A stretch of 64,000 nt of DNA, taken from Fragilariopsis cylindrus CCMP1102 (Eukaryota > Bacillariophyta > Bacillariophyceae > Bacillariales > Bacillariaceae). The notes below the pieces were generated by a model. It saw nothing but the letters and a program-made list of their open reading frames with translations. It had not been told where the DNA came from and ran no database searches. Location of the stretch: the NCBI GenBank assembly GCA_900095095.1, contig FMBT01000496.1, positions 1 to 64,000 on the forward strand. The letters are read 5' to 3'. How positions within the stretch are numbered: the stretch's first letter is position 1; each line of letters begins with the position of its first letter. This document shows, piece after piece, positions 22,904-34,234 of this stretch. Made by a program: the position numbers and the translations under genes.

Positions 22904-24556
22904 TTAGACAGTTTCATCTAATTTCAAATCAGCCGTTAAATTACGAACGGATTGTTCTTGTTCCTTGTTGCAACGTTCCAATTGTTGAACTTCTAATTTC
23001 AATGCCATTTGGAAGCATCTTTTTCATCATCGGTACACAAAGAGTGATTTGTTGACGCAATTCAGCAATGTTATTCAATATACGGACGCGACGGTCAGTG
23101 TAATCACCTTCGGCCCAACCCATATCAAAACCCAAACCATCATTGATGCCGGGAGCTAAGACATTGGTTCCAATATCAAGATGAGCTTGTGCACCCATAT
23201 CATCACCATGATCCTTCGCGATACGTTCTTCTGGAGTTCCAATATAAACTTCATCGTGTTGGTAACCCATAATCTTCTTTTGGATCAAGGCGAAGAACCA
23301 AGCAGCGGCACAGATACCGGTTGCTTCCAGGAAGAGTGCGGCTTGTAAGAAGATGTATACGATAGGGTTGCTTAAGAAAGCTATAGGGAACGACGATGCC
23401 ACCAATTGCCATGCGATAGAACCAAGGATGGTGGTAGTAAGAGCACCCATAAAACCAAGATTGAACATAGTTTGGACCCAATCAGAGACACCAAAGATGT
23501 TATCATCAACACCGATTTCAACATTGATGGTGGTAACACGTGCAATCACGAAGAAACACAATGTCACAGTCATTTGACGACCACACATAAAACCTGGAAG
23601 ATTCTTTCCGCCATTCTTGAATAAGCAATGGCATGTCTTGAGTGCTAATGAAGATTCACCACGTTCCGACTTCGGAAGTTTGGCAACGGTGAAGAATGCA
23701 ATTTGCATACCCTCCAGAAGACCAACACAACTCATTAGGACAAAGAACAGGACGAGTCCAACAGCATTTGGTACACCATCCCAGATGGTTGTTTGTCCAC
23801 GGAACAAGGCATCGATGGTAACCGCAAGAGCGAAACCTAAAATGGCAACAGAGAATAAGATACGTCCCCAGTAGAAGGCAAGGACCGCACCGGTCTTGGG
23901 TGGTTCATTGGATTCCACAGGTTTGCCGGCGGCCCAGTATGCCATCATACGGATCAGATAGGAGGTATGCATGACACCAGTCACTTCAATACCGGCAGCC
24001 ACCCAATACGTGAAGGTCATGAAGTGTGTGTTGATATAATCCAGCATACAATGTGAGGCATTGACTTGCGATGTTAATTGACCGATGATCACATTTTGTA
24101 AGACCATCGCAATACCAGATCCAGGAAGATATTGATCACCCATTGTGGTAATCCTAACACAGGAACGGAGGCATCAATTGGTGCACCACATAGACCGATG
24201 GTAAAGTTAATAAAGATGACCATGAATTGACGTCCCATTAAATAACGATCCAGGTTATCACCCTTGTGTCCCCATCCTGCAATCTTGTAGGTGATTGGAT
24301 GTGATTCACGGTATAATTCACGATCGACTGGTGGTAGACCCACCATCGAGCATTGTCCACCTTCCACCATCGACATCCAGATGATGAGTGTCCATAAGAT
24401 AATACCAGCAGCCACGGGATGGAGATCACGTGCAATTTGTGTATTACCGGTTGAGATCAATGCCAAAACGACGATGACAGAGAACGTAACCAGGAATAAA
24501 GAAATCACAATACGGATCCAATCCAAGGGTGTGTTTGTTCCATGAGAGTGACCCAT
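22904..24556 (-). CDS. SIT: silicon (silicic acid) transporter, SIT family
   Basis: Begins MGHSHGTNTPLDWIRIV at 24556. The protein is rich in membrane helices (about 10 expected). It has both internal repeats of the SIT family: 'MSMVEGGQCSMVG' with 'LMGRQFMVIF', and later 'LLEGMQIAFF' with 'MCGRQMTVTLCFF', i.e. the paired EGxQ/GRQ motifs thought to handle silicic acid. 'NASHCMLDYINTHFMTFTYW' carries the CMLD signature of pennate-diatom SITs. The C-terminus reads as a coiled coil ('LKLEVQQLERCNKEQEQ') ending LDETV. SITs import silicic acid, sodium-coupled in marine species, for the silica wall. The reading phase changes once near 24127 (between 'QWVINIFL' and 'GIAMVLQNVIIG') and twice close together near 23000-23020; each fits one missing base. 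Codon use is more regular than in neighbours, as for a highly expressed gene. Without the shifts the length is about 550 residues, the family norm. Confidence 0.95.
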
Positions 24557-26815
24557 TTTTTTTTGTAAATGATTGACTTTGTTTTGCGAATTAGAAAGAA
24601 AGAAGGAAGAAGGAAGATCGTTTGTTGTCGATCGTTATTTCGAATTATGAGAAGATGGAATTAGTTTAAAATTATTTCGTCAATTTCGACTTTGTCGTGT
24701 AGAAATGATCTTGTTTTGGCTATTTTGTTCTTGGTATTCTTGTTCGTCGTCGTAAAATTCAACACAGGAGAACAGTTTTAGCAGTTGCCGTTCGCTAACA
24801 GTCAATGGAAGAAGCAATCCGGGAGTGAGTGAATGTGAAGTTTACCCCGCGAGGAAAGGCTCAAACGCACCAGCATCGCAGTCTTTTGACCCGTATTTCA
24901 TTGCTGTCGTACAGTTTCACTTACACTTTCAAGTTTTGTTTCATAACATCCTTTTAACGCTTGTTTTAATCAAACATGTAAAATCAATCTTGTTCGCGCT
25001 TTGTTATTGCATTAATATCGTTGCAAATGACGGAGTATGTAAAAGACCTACAGTACTATCATTCGTGGAAAATGATCCACTTAGGTATTTTTGTATACCC
25101 GGGGGGCGGCGGTAAATTCTGTTCAATTTTAAGGATGATTGTCATTTAGCACATATTGATAACGACTATGATAACAACGCATCGTCATGCCCCGTTTATC
25201 GCCTGTAAAAAGCAAACAAAGTTAGATGTCTGTCTCCCCCTACTGTCCCCGAGTTGTGGGATTGATTTTTTTCCGTTGAAGCTCTATGTTGGTCGCGTCA
25301 CGATCGATCAATTCCTTGTGTAAGAGCCTCCCATTTGACTTCTTTGATTAAAAATACACTCACTAATTATTTTTTGTTGCAAATTAAATGTTAAAGGGCT
25401 AAGGGGGGAAGCCATTGGCTACCATCACGACTTTTTGTTCCATTTGAACCTTTTCAATTAGCTACTATCATATTCATTTGTAAGTAACCAATTAGTTAGC
25501 AACATTATACATATTATTATTGAAGTGCAACACTATTTTTTCTCTCAATTCACAACAGCAAAACATTCTCCATCCAGTACACATATGTATTACCCCAAAA
25601 GATGGAACAAATATAGCCCATGACTACCATATAATCTGTTGAAGCATCTACTTTGGTTGAATTTACACTGTACCAGTATCAATTAAAAAAGGTAGAAAAC
25701 CAGCATCTTATGTCATATGAGAGTCACACCCAACATCACAATTTCAAGAACAGGAGGATGAGTAGGAAGGTGATGATACTTAGCTCGGTGCCACCCATGC
25801 CATCTGGGTTCAGAGCTAGCTACAAGATGATCATGTACTTCAATAATTCTGACAGGCCCCACAAGAAGCCATCGAATATCATACCGTAATTCAAGATAAG
25901 ATACAGACTGGAATGAATCAAATAGTGAAATCACAGTATACGAAGAATATATTATATGGCAACAGCTTTCCTGTACACTGATATGGAAAGAAAAGGAAGA
26001 ACATGATGAATATGTCCTGGAGGTAATGCTGTACTATCATTGGGAATTTGAAGGACTAGGTGTATTCTTTGGTCTATTCTGCCATTAGTTTGGGAACCTT
26101 CAATACCTAGAGTTGCTGATTACAAGGGGGTGATTTGTAGCTTTCACCTAAAGGGAGAAGCAGTTTTGAGAGGAGAGAGGGGGGGGGGGGGTGAACACAT
26201 TACCGAGAGATTTAAAAATATGTATGGTAGTATCAAATTTGAAATAAAATGACTGCTTCATAGTAATATCTTTTCATTTTATTCTTCGCATCGATTGTCG
26301 TAACAAGGACAAAAAGAATCAGCAATCGTCAACATCAATGTTAGCAGCAGCATCCAAGGCAGTAGCATCTAAGGTAGCAGCAGCATTTAAGGAACCGGAG
26401 GGATATCTAGTTTGGATATGTATTTCTATTCTATGGATGTTACATAGTACATGGTCGGAACTAAACTGAACTGTCCTCAACTCTGATATTAACGAATGAA
26501 TCGTCGGATGGCGAAAATATCAAAAAAATAGCAAGCTTTTATATTATTATATTCTCTAGCTAGCTAGCTAGCTCATTGTTTAAGTTAATTTTAATTTTTC
26601 ATCCGGCTGCTCGCGTAATATATTACTACTACTACTGCTACGTACGCCATTCATCATCGTCGTCGTCGTCGTCGAATTCGTTGTCGAAACCAGCCAAACA
26701 ATCAAACGACGAAGACGAATGAAACTGTTTTTTTCGACGACGACGAACATTGAGATCAGTTTGTTGTTATTCCTGATAATGAGAATCATTGATTGTTTCT
26801 TTCTTTTTTCAAAAT
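24557..26815. other. intergenic; SIT promoter side, repeat-like tracts, transporter fragment
   Basis: 24557-24830 is the SIT 5' flank. 25600-26160 has a base texture unlike neighbouring genes (short frames such as 25653-25889 without known domains), possibly old repeat debris. A 13-base G run lies at about 26179-26191. A stray AAAP exon copy at 26338-26469 and a 25-bp inverted match to the AAAP 3' flank at 26278-26302 are described elsewhere. A ctag tetranucleotide tract lies near 26557-26574. Confidence 0.5.
26338..26469 (+). pseudogene. 3'-terminal fragment of an AAAP amino-acid transporter gene
   Basis: A 43-codon frame whose last part, 'ILWMLHSTWSELN' then stop, matches the C-terminus of the complete transporter at 31001 ('ILWTLHSTWLELN' then stop). 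The match continues past the stop: 'tgatat' and 'tcggatggcgaaa' occur after both. The first half (Ala/Lys/Ser repeats) has no counterpart. It is therefore a copied last-helix segment plus 3' UTR, cut off from the rest of the gene. Alternatively it is the end of a second, otherwise lost paralogue. Confidence 0.7.
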
Positions 26816-28101
26816 TCATTCTTCTTCTTTTTCAAAATTCATCATCTCTTTCAACAACATGATCAGAATCAGAATCACTACTACTACTACTACTACTTGT
26901 GTCTTGTCACAAATTGATACAATTGATGTAATTGCCATTGTATCATTCCATGTTGGATTAGTATCAATATTAGATTCAATATAATTATTTCCATCTGATA
27001 TAATAGATCCAGTGATGGTCCATCTCCACCAAGTTCGAATAATTCCCCAAAACTTGGAAATTTTAATACCACATTTTCCATATCATATTTATTATTGTAC
27101 AAATGGTACAAATAGATTTGATCTAACCAATCATTATTACCAATATTAATAAATAATTCTGCTGTGGCATTCCACGTCACACCATTAGGGTAACCTGCTA
27201 TATCATCCTTATAACTAGTGGACATTGATATCGTACCAAAACTATTACTAAGACCAGGTATCTCTCTTGCCATATATGGTGGTTGAGGTTGTATTATCGA
27301 ACAATTATTATTTGATAATAATTGATCTTTCTCCGTAGTAGTGGTAGTTGTTGTTGAGGTATTGTTGTAGTTGTAGTTGTAGTTGTAGTTGTACATGTTA
27401 CTGATAGTAGGGTCACCATTGGTACCAAATTGTATATACTTACCAGGTATAACACGAAAAAAATAATTCTGATTATAATAACCATATTTTGCTAATCTAT
27501 AGATCCGTTCTGCTTGGACTGGTGCACGTCTTCGATCACAATCAGCCACAAAGTCACCATATTGAGTTGGAAATAGAATAGAAAATAAAGATAAAGGTTC
27601 GTTATTATTGCTATTGCTGCTATCACTACTACTAATGCTACTAATCGGTGTTTTATCAAGTTTACATGGATCTGATAATATTGATGGTTCATATGTAGAT
27701 TGTTGACAGTTATTCTTTTTTTCAAAATTACTATCATTATTGTTGTTATTGTTATCGTTTTCAATATTGACATCCTTCTCTACTCTTTTTGTTTTAATTG
27801 TACCATCGACAATCTTTTCTTCTTCTTCTTCTTCTTCTTCTATTTCCTTTTCTTCTTCAACGATAGCATTGACATTGACTATGTCATTGGCATTGGCGTT
27901 GGCATTGACTTCAACATCCTTCTCTCCATAATCTAATGCTGCGACAATATTAGTACATAAACTGGATAGCAATAGTATGGATACTGCAATCAGAGGTAAT
28001 AATGGCAATTTACTTGTACTTGTATTACGTGGTCTTGGTCGTGGTCGTTTGTGGACGATCATGCTCACCATCATCGTTCGTTCGTTATTGTATTTCGGCA
28101 C
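26816..28101 (-). CDS. membrane-anchored cyclophilin-like (peptidyl-prolyl isomerase-like) protein
   Basis: Starts MPKYNNERTMMVSMIVHKRP at 28101. A basic leader (RPRPRPR) precedes one hydrophobic segment at about 34-56 ('LPLLPLIAVSILLLSSLC'), a signal anchor. An acidic Asn/Glu-rich stretch follows (about 60-150). The cyclophilin-like fold begins near 'YGDFVADCDRRRAPVQAERI' with 'YYNQNYFFRVIPGKYIQFGT', then a Tyr-Asn and Thr repeat insertion, then 'MAREIPGLSNSFGTISMSTS', 'TAELFINIGNNDWLDQ' and 'FGELFELGGDGPSLDLLYQ'. The family's FR-x-x-x-G-x-x-xQxG core is recognisable but the catalytic Arg/Phe/Trp set is only partly kept (FRV kept, QFG for QGG), so activity is uncertain. A one-base phase shift near 27005 precedes the natural end ('NDTMAITSIVSICDKTQ'). 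Likely ER lumen or secretory pathway. Divergent from the AAAP gene. Confidence 0.78.
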
Positions 28102-28691
28102 ACAGTTACTCTCTTTCTCTTTTATTCTGGTAAATATTCAAAAATGCGCTTTAGTCTCTACTCCCTCCATCTGACGTAAAATAATCCTACGTCGTCGTCG
28201 TCGTCGTCGTCCTCCTCCTCTTACTATTCCACTACTTGTTCGGTGTACTATGATGAAGAACCTCGTGATTTCGTGATGTGTGGTGTGAAGAAAAGGGTTC
28301 AAGGTTCAAAGTATGTGTCGGAAGTGCGTAACGTAAATTAAGTTAGTGAGAATGAAAACACAATAAATACTCACTCGACTCACTCGATTCGATCCAAAAG
28401 TTACAAAAGATCTGTTGTTCCAAGAAACAACAAGAAAATCTACAAAATCTATAACTAATTTATTCAATTTTTATTTTCGCGCGAACCAACGGAAGATTTT
28501 GAAAGAAAAGAGGCCCTGTGTTGCGATCAAAACATCGTCACAATACAGGTAATGATAACAAGCAGGAAGAAAACCAAAGAATATGAAGATATTATAACGA
28601 TAAGGCATCAATCTTAGCATCTCTATCGCACTTCTTCCGTCGATATAGTTAGATTAGAATTAGAGTCAGAGTCGAGTCAGAGTCAGTCGTG
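28102..28691. other. divergent promoter region, cyclophilin / AAAP
   Basis: 590 bases between two outward-facing genes. Holds a (gtc)n tract at about 28190-28212 and one copy of a 19-base word, atttttattttcgcgcgaa (28467-28485), that recurs just after the AAAP gene. No TATA-like element stands out from the general AT-richness. Confidence 0.5.
28467..28485 (+). repeat. 19-bp direct repeat, copy 1 (upstream of AAAP gene)
   Basis: The word atttttattttcgcgcgaa here is identical to 31188-31206. The two copies bracket the whole AAAP transporter gene in the same orientation, 2.7 kb apart. Confidence 0.85.
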
Positions 28692-31001
28692 ATGTCGTCG
28701 TCGTTATTGTCGTTACCCGGTAACGAAACAACAATTAAAAACACCACCATCAGCACAGTAGGTGATAAGAAGAATGATGCGATGACGACGACGACGACGA
28801 TGACGCCATAATGATGATTCCAAGCGAAACTAATAATAACAAATCTTTGACGAAATACACAGCAACACAACAACAGCAAAACCATCATCGTCATCATCAA
28901 CAACAACAAAAACAACAACAACATCTATTACCGATTGGGAAGCAAGTGTTTCATTGGCAAAGGCTATTATGGGAGCTGGAAGGTATGTATGTACGTTGTA
29001 ATTTTAAGATGAAAAATCGATTCTTGTACTTTGTTTGATGCGACGCGAAGCTGGCTGGTAGGACGATACAAACAGATCAGTTTTGAAATTAAATTAAATT
29101 AATTAACTTTCATTTCATTTTCCTCGCTTTTTCTTTTTGTTGTTGTTGTTGTTTTGTTGTATCTTTCCTTCGGTAATTAAGTTTCGCTTTACCATGGGCG
29201 TTTTCAAAATGGGATATATTGCTGGTCCAATATTTTTAATAATATTTTTAGTACTATCAGTACATTCCATTGGACTACTAGTCGAATGTTCAGATGGATG
29301 AGACACAACAACAACGAAACAACAACAACAAGAACACAGAAAACAAGAACAATAACATATGTTGATATAGCACAATCGACATTTGGTAATAATGGTGCCA
29401 GATTAACATATATAGCAAGTATTTCAGCATCTATTGGTGTATGTGGTAGTTATCTTGTTTTTATTGCAGTTAATTTGGAATCATTATTTTCATTATTGTT
29501 ACCATTGTTATTATTATCATCATCAACAACATCAACAACAACAACAACACAACAACAATATTGAAGTAGTAGAAGGCATTACCTCTGTAGAAGGGAATAA
29601 GGATGAACAACATGAAATGAGTACAAGTACAAGTACAAGTAATAGTAGCAATGATGTGACGTTCCTTGTAATTATAATATGGACAATAGCTATGCCAATT
29701 GCTGTTATGTTATCATCAGTTCGTAATCCAAAACGATTTGCTACTGTATCATTTTGGGGTGATATTTCTGTTATTGCTGGGATGATTGCTGTTTTAATTT
29801 ATGGCACAATAATTGCTACTACAACAATTGCAGCAACTTCTACTGGCGCTGGCACTGGCACTGGCCTGGCACTGGCACTGGGTATGACTATACTGAAGTT
29901 AACACAGATGATAATAACAATTATTACGAGATGATAATGACAATGATGGACGAAATAAATGCGTAGCTATAGGGTCACTTCATGATATGGCTTTAGCCTT
30001 TGGATCGATTGGATATTTATTCCTAGTTCATTTTTTGATTTTACCAATCGAATCGAGTATGTTGGTTATTGAAGTCGAACACGAGCACGACGACGAGAAT
30101 AATAAGGATGTTAATACAACAACAAAAACAACAGCAACAACGAGAAGAATCATCATCGTCGTTTCATGAAGTAGTTCAACGAACATTTACTGTTGTGGAT
30201 TCATTGGTGGATCATTTGGGATTGCTGGTTATTTATTATTTGGAAAAATACTCAACAGATCGTCCTTATGAATGTTGTCAGTGTGACAATGGTAGTGGAA
30301 TCGGTATAATGGCAACCGTTCAGTTTTTACTATGTATCGATCTTATATTCACCTATCCTGTTGTTATGAGACCATCGATTGTTATTTTAGAACAGCAATT
30401 ACTACGTCGCCGTCATCGTCATCGTAGACGACGAAACGACAAAATACTCGTACCGGTACTACACCGTTACCACTAACACTACATTATCTTCGCCGTCGAC
30501 ATCGCCACCGCGGTTGCGACTGTCTGATAATCGTTATCGCTCCAATAAGAGGATAATGTCGATGATGACAATAACAATAGCAATAGTAATATCATCAGCA
30601 ACGACAACGACAACGATTTTCTTGATGATAATGAAGTTGATATCGATAGTGATAATATTGAATGGACGACCCATATAATTATATGCTCAATATTGGGTAT
30701 AATAGCTGCAAGTGCTGGTAGCTTTATTCCAGCTTTTGGCTTATTAAGTGGCCTTGTAGGTGGTGTATCACAAACATTTTTAGCAATTGTTTTACCACCA
30801 CTTATGTGGTCCAAGATACAACAGAAGCAGAAGCAGCGTAGTAATCCTACAAGCACGTTTACTACTTCTAGTATTAGTAGTAATGATGCAGTATGGGCGT
30901 CTTCTTTTTACTATCTTCCGCGGAAAGAAAAGATGTTGGTATTGTGTGGTTTTGGTCTTATTCTATGGACTTTACATAGCACCTGGTTGGAATTGAACTG
31001 A
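28692..31001 (+). CDS. AAAP-family (vacuolar-type) amino-acid transporter, one intron, frame-broken
   Basis: The start is either ATG 28692 or ATG 28811 ('MMIPSETNNNKSLTKYTAT'). The first helix reads 'SITDWEASVSLAKAIMGAGS', interrupted by a GT-AG intron at 28983-29181 and resuming 'FALPWAFSKMGYIAGPIFLI'. This G-x-G-x-x-x-L-P-x-A unwound first helix is the AAAP (PF01490) hallmark. Later helices include 'TYVDIAQSTFGNNGARLTYI' with 'GVCGSYLVFIAVNLE', 'NPKRFATVSFWGDISVIAGM', 'MALAFGSIGYLF' and 'ATVQFLLCIDLIFTYPVVMR', and the end 'IIAASAGSFIPAFGLLSGLV' to 'LILWTLHSTWLELN'. Low-complexity Thr/Asn/Gln loops sit between helices. Phase changes several times (e.g. CAAAATGGG near 29207), each explained by one lost base. 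Expected to move amino acids with protons across the vacuolar or plasma membrane; the substrate is unknown. Confidence 0.82.
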
Positions 31002-31804
31002 ATTCTGATATGAATCGGATGGCGAAACTGCTCGCTAGGTACCAAACTTGCCTATGGATAGAATACGACAATAGATGCGAAGAATAAATTGATGAGATAT
31101 AGCGTAAGAGTAGCCTCTATTTCACAAGCATTCTATCGCGTTAATGCGATTACTTAGGGGATGAACAAATCTAAATAAATTTGCTAGATTTTTATTTTCG
31201 CGCGAATGAAAAGACTCACTCACTCGAAAGAAAGTAAAGTTTCATACACTACGAAGTAGTAAAACGACTTTCGACGACGAATGAAAAATAAAACAAAATA
31301 AGACAGAATCGAATGAATCTGAATCGAATCGGCTGTAGGAAGGTAGGCAAGATAAAGCTCACGAGAACGAAAGAATGATACCTGTATCATAAGCAACCAA
31401 TCACGTCGTTCAAAAAAAACAGGAATAAAGGAAGTTAAGCATCGACGAATCAACACGGACGGCGTGCCAAAAAAAACAAATCCTCTAGGATTTTGTTACT
31501 GGCGTGATCTATTTCATGACGATTTATGAAACGAACAAAGTACTACTGGATAAAGTATAGTATAGTATTACTTAGATTATAGTTTATGGAAATATAATAA
31601 TAATCTCGTATACGTTACACTTGAAAAGTCGAGATATGGTTCACATATAACAATTACTCAACTACTGAAGGAATACAGTTTCCGTTTATCTGCCCACACA
31701 CAACCGCAGTCTCTTCACTCTCGTGTCAAGTTTCTGAACATACCTACTGTACTGGACGTTGTGTCAATCTCTTGTTCTTGTAACTATTCAATTTACCATT
31801 ATTC
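31002..31804. other. intergenic, AAAP 3' flank
   Basis: Carries the second 19-bp repeat (31188-31206) and, at 31064-31088, a 25-base segment found inverted with one mismatch at 26278-26302. No gene seen; the 78-codon minus frame at 31220-31456 has no features. Confidence 0.5.
31188..31206 (+). repeat. 19-bp direct repeat, copy 2 (downstream of AAAP gene)
   Basis: Identical to 28467-28485; it ends in the GC-rich core cgcgcgaa inside otherwise AT-rich DNA. Confidence 0.85.
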
Positions 31805-32457
31805 CTAGGCAAGAGTCGAAGGGAATGGCTTGTCAGTCATCTGGATTTTTCCTTTTCCAGAATCTTTTTTAGCAACATCCATATCCTTCATAGTGGCAAT
31901 GATCTTGGTATTCAAGAATGATCGTGGGTTTGAATAGCCAAGCTCCTTAGACACGTCTTTGATATCGTGGACTTCACGATCTTTCAAGATATCCCACAAC
32001 TGGTCAACCTTGTCTTTACCTGACTTAAGTTTATGTTTCAATCCCTTGATGAAACGATCGTGGACCTCATGCATGTCCTTTGGTTTACTCTCCTTGGGCT
32101 TTGATGCGATTCCTTTCGTGGTAAGGATGAGGGTGTCGCTCTTGCTACCCTTTACAGCAAGTCCTTCGTCGTTCACGAGTACTTTGAGACCTTTCCCACA
32201 ATTCTCACTACGGGGATTCGCATAACCAACTACATTGGCCAGTTCCATTTTTGTCCATTCAGTCATACCCAACGAATGTTCATCGCACATAAACTTAAAC
32301 ATGGCGTCACTGACTCCCTTTGGTGTCTTGGGTGTATCACCCATCCTGGGCCCTCTTCCATCCTTAGAAGCCTTACCGGACTTTGATGATGAGGCTTTGT
32401 TACCTGCTTGGCCTTTTTCGGAGCAGATTTGGCTTTGGACATAGTTTTTTTAGGCAT
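31805..32457 (-). CDS. basic nuclear-type protein with a duplicated 'GYxNPRS' module
   Basis: Begins MPKKTMSKAKSAPKKAK at 32457, a Lys/Ala/Ser-rich tail like that of histone H1 or HMG proteins. It continues in another phase ('AGNKASSSKSGKASKDGRGP') into the long frame starting MGDTPKTPKGVSDAMFKFM; one missing base near 32405 explains the change. The body has two copies of a module of about 60 residues: 'WTKMELANVVGYANPRSENC' with 'GLKVLVNDEGL', and 'DIKDVSKELGYSNPRSFLNT' with 'IIATMKDMDVA'. The pattern (helix, x-x-G-Y-x-N-P-R-S, helix with regular Leu/Lys) suggests a small winged-helix-like DNA-binding unit, but I do not know a named family. A chromatin role is inferred from the basic tail. 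About 215 residues in total. Confidence 0.68.
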
Positions 32458-33249
32458 GGTTGCAAAAGAGAACGAGCGAGCGAAAGAGGGAGGGAACTTG
32501 GGAAGAATAGTAATGTAAAACGAAGAAACTTATAGAAGTATTTTTAATGGACCAAGCAAGAAGTTCTGATCTCGGAGGAAGTGTAAGAAATGTTGAGTGC
32601 AGTAGCACGAAAAGCTTACATCATGAATTATGTTTTGGGGATATCTACAAATTAAGACAATACACGGGACTAATAAGCATCACGCTCAGAATATCGAACC
32701 AAAACAAGAAGCGCATGATAATATTTGAACAAAAGTACTTTGATGTGCTGTGCTTTACGAATCGAAAATTACTCGAACACATCGATCGTGGCACGTTTTT
32801 CTATGACATTTTATTTAAATAGCAGCAGTAACATCCGTTGGAGTGCTTCCATTTCCGGGACATAATTTTGCATCACTTCATACTGAACCGTGATACGTTT
32901 CCACGCTCATGCATTCAACATTTTTTGCATTTCTCGAAAGAAGAACAACCGCGATGAAAAATGGTACGTATCGCAAAAACCTGACTATATTTTACAACCC
33001 GACCGATGCGATGCACACGACTACTTGAAGTACCTATGATTGACAATTAATTGTAGAGCTATTGAGGTACGATTTTAGTCGCTTCAGTCAAATCTAGTGT
33101 ATACAACTACGCTCCTAAATTGAGAACGAATATACAATATAACACATCATGGAGTAGTTATTTATCATCTATAAAATTGAGGTAGTGTAGAGAAAAATGG
33201 ATCTATTGTGTACGGGTATAAATAATATTTCATTATTGTAGGACATTTT
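32458..33249. other. intergenic
   Basis: A 91-codon plus-strand frame (32547-32822) starts 90 bases from the minus-strand gene and could be a small divergent gene ('MIIFEQKYFDVLCFTNRKLL'), but it has no motif and its composition is not distinctive. The rest is the 3' flank of the F-box gene. Confidence 0.4.
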
Positions 33250-34234
33250 TTAGTTTAATAATTCAATTTTTGGTCGTTCTAATCGTAATATATTCATATT
33301 TTCAATAGTTAGATCACTTCGAAACCAACGTAAGGATGTAGGAGCATTCCAAACAAATTTAATTAATGCATTTTGTGGAACTACAATTGGACCAAGTCTT
33401 CCACCATAATAATGACCCATTTCGCATTCCTAATCGAAACACGTTCGAGAGCTGTACTGCAACAATGGAAGATAAATGTATCTTTATGATTTTTAAGTCC
33501 GACATTGTATCGCTTTCTGGGAATCGGCAACTGAATTCTGAATCGTCCATAATTATTTCTTTAAGATTATAGAAATTCCATAATTGTCCCATTTATTGCG
33601 ATATACGACTTGATATTAATATTATTCCACGTTACCTTTTCAAATTTACTACCCCAAAGAAACATCTATGATGTAGCGATTATGTGGATGTTAGAAGAAA
33701 TATCAATTCACGTAAATTTGGCAGATATGTACAAGACATTGGAAAGAATCTGTTACCCACAAATTTGGCATCGATAAGGACATATCCAACGAAACGATCC
33801 AATCCATTTCAGCATCTCCTATGATCTCTTCTATTGCCGTGTCAGAAATATTATCATTAAATTTATGTACATCATTTATTTTCATGTGAGTGTAACGTCG
33901 TAACTTCGATTTTGTTGAGAATTTGGGATTGTTCCAATCGCCGCAGTAATGCGCGTGTCGATCCACCAGCACCTTCTTGTGTTGTTGGACTGATGATAAT
34001 AGTAGGAATAATTTTCCATTCAATGCCTGGTCTGTAACAATCATCATGAACTTGTTTTGAAACATGTGTCAGACCCATTAGCTCATCTTGTGTCTCTCCT
34101 AAATAATTGAAGATGTAAACGCGAAGAGGCATTGGTAAATTTAAAAGCGTCGTTACTATTACCAGTCCATTATCGTCGTCATCATCTACGGTTCCACCAA
34201 CAGCTGCTCCTGGTACTGACGCTACCTTAGGCAT
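33250..34234 (-). CDS. F-box / LRR-like protein of a diatom-expanded family, frame-broken
   Basis: Starts MPKVASVPGAAVGGTVDDDD at 34234. An F-box-like segment follows: 'LPMPLRVYIFNYLGETQDEL' then 'GLTHVSKQVHDDC' (about residues 32-66), which in SCF ligases binds SKP1. After a phase change near 33900 the frame reads 'SKLRRYTHMKINDVHKFNDN' and 'AEMDWIVSLDMSLSMPNLWV'; then near 33590 'LWNFYNLKEIIMDDSEF', an LRR-like strand-turn. The end is the family signature, in the phase closing at 33250: 'NALIKFVWNAP', 'LRWFRSDLTIENMNILRLE'. I recognise this C-terminus from a large set of diatom LRR-type proteins. Small shifts, probably consensus errors, separate the parts. Likely a substrate receptor for ubiquitination; the target is unknown. 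Confidence 0.7.

Noticed and set aside
28649-28924. 91-codon hydrophobic minus-strand frame at the AAAP start
   Set aside because: Opposite strand of Thr/Gln/His codon repeats in the transporter leader.
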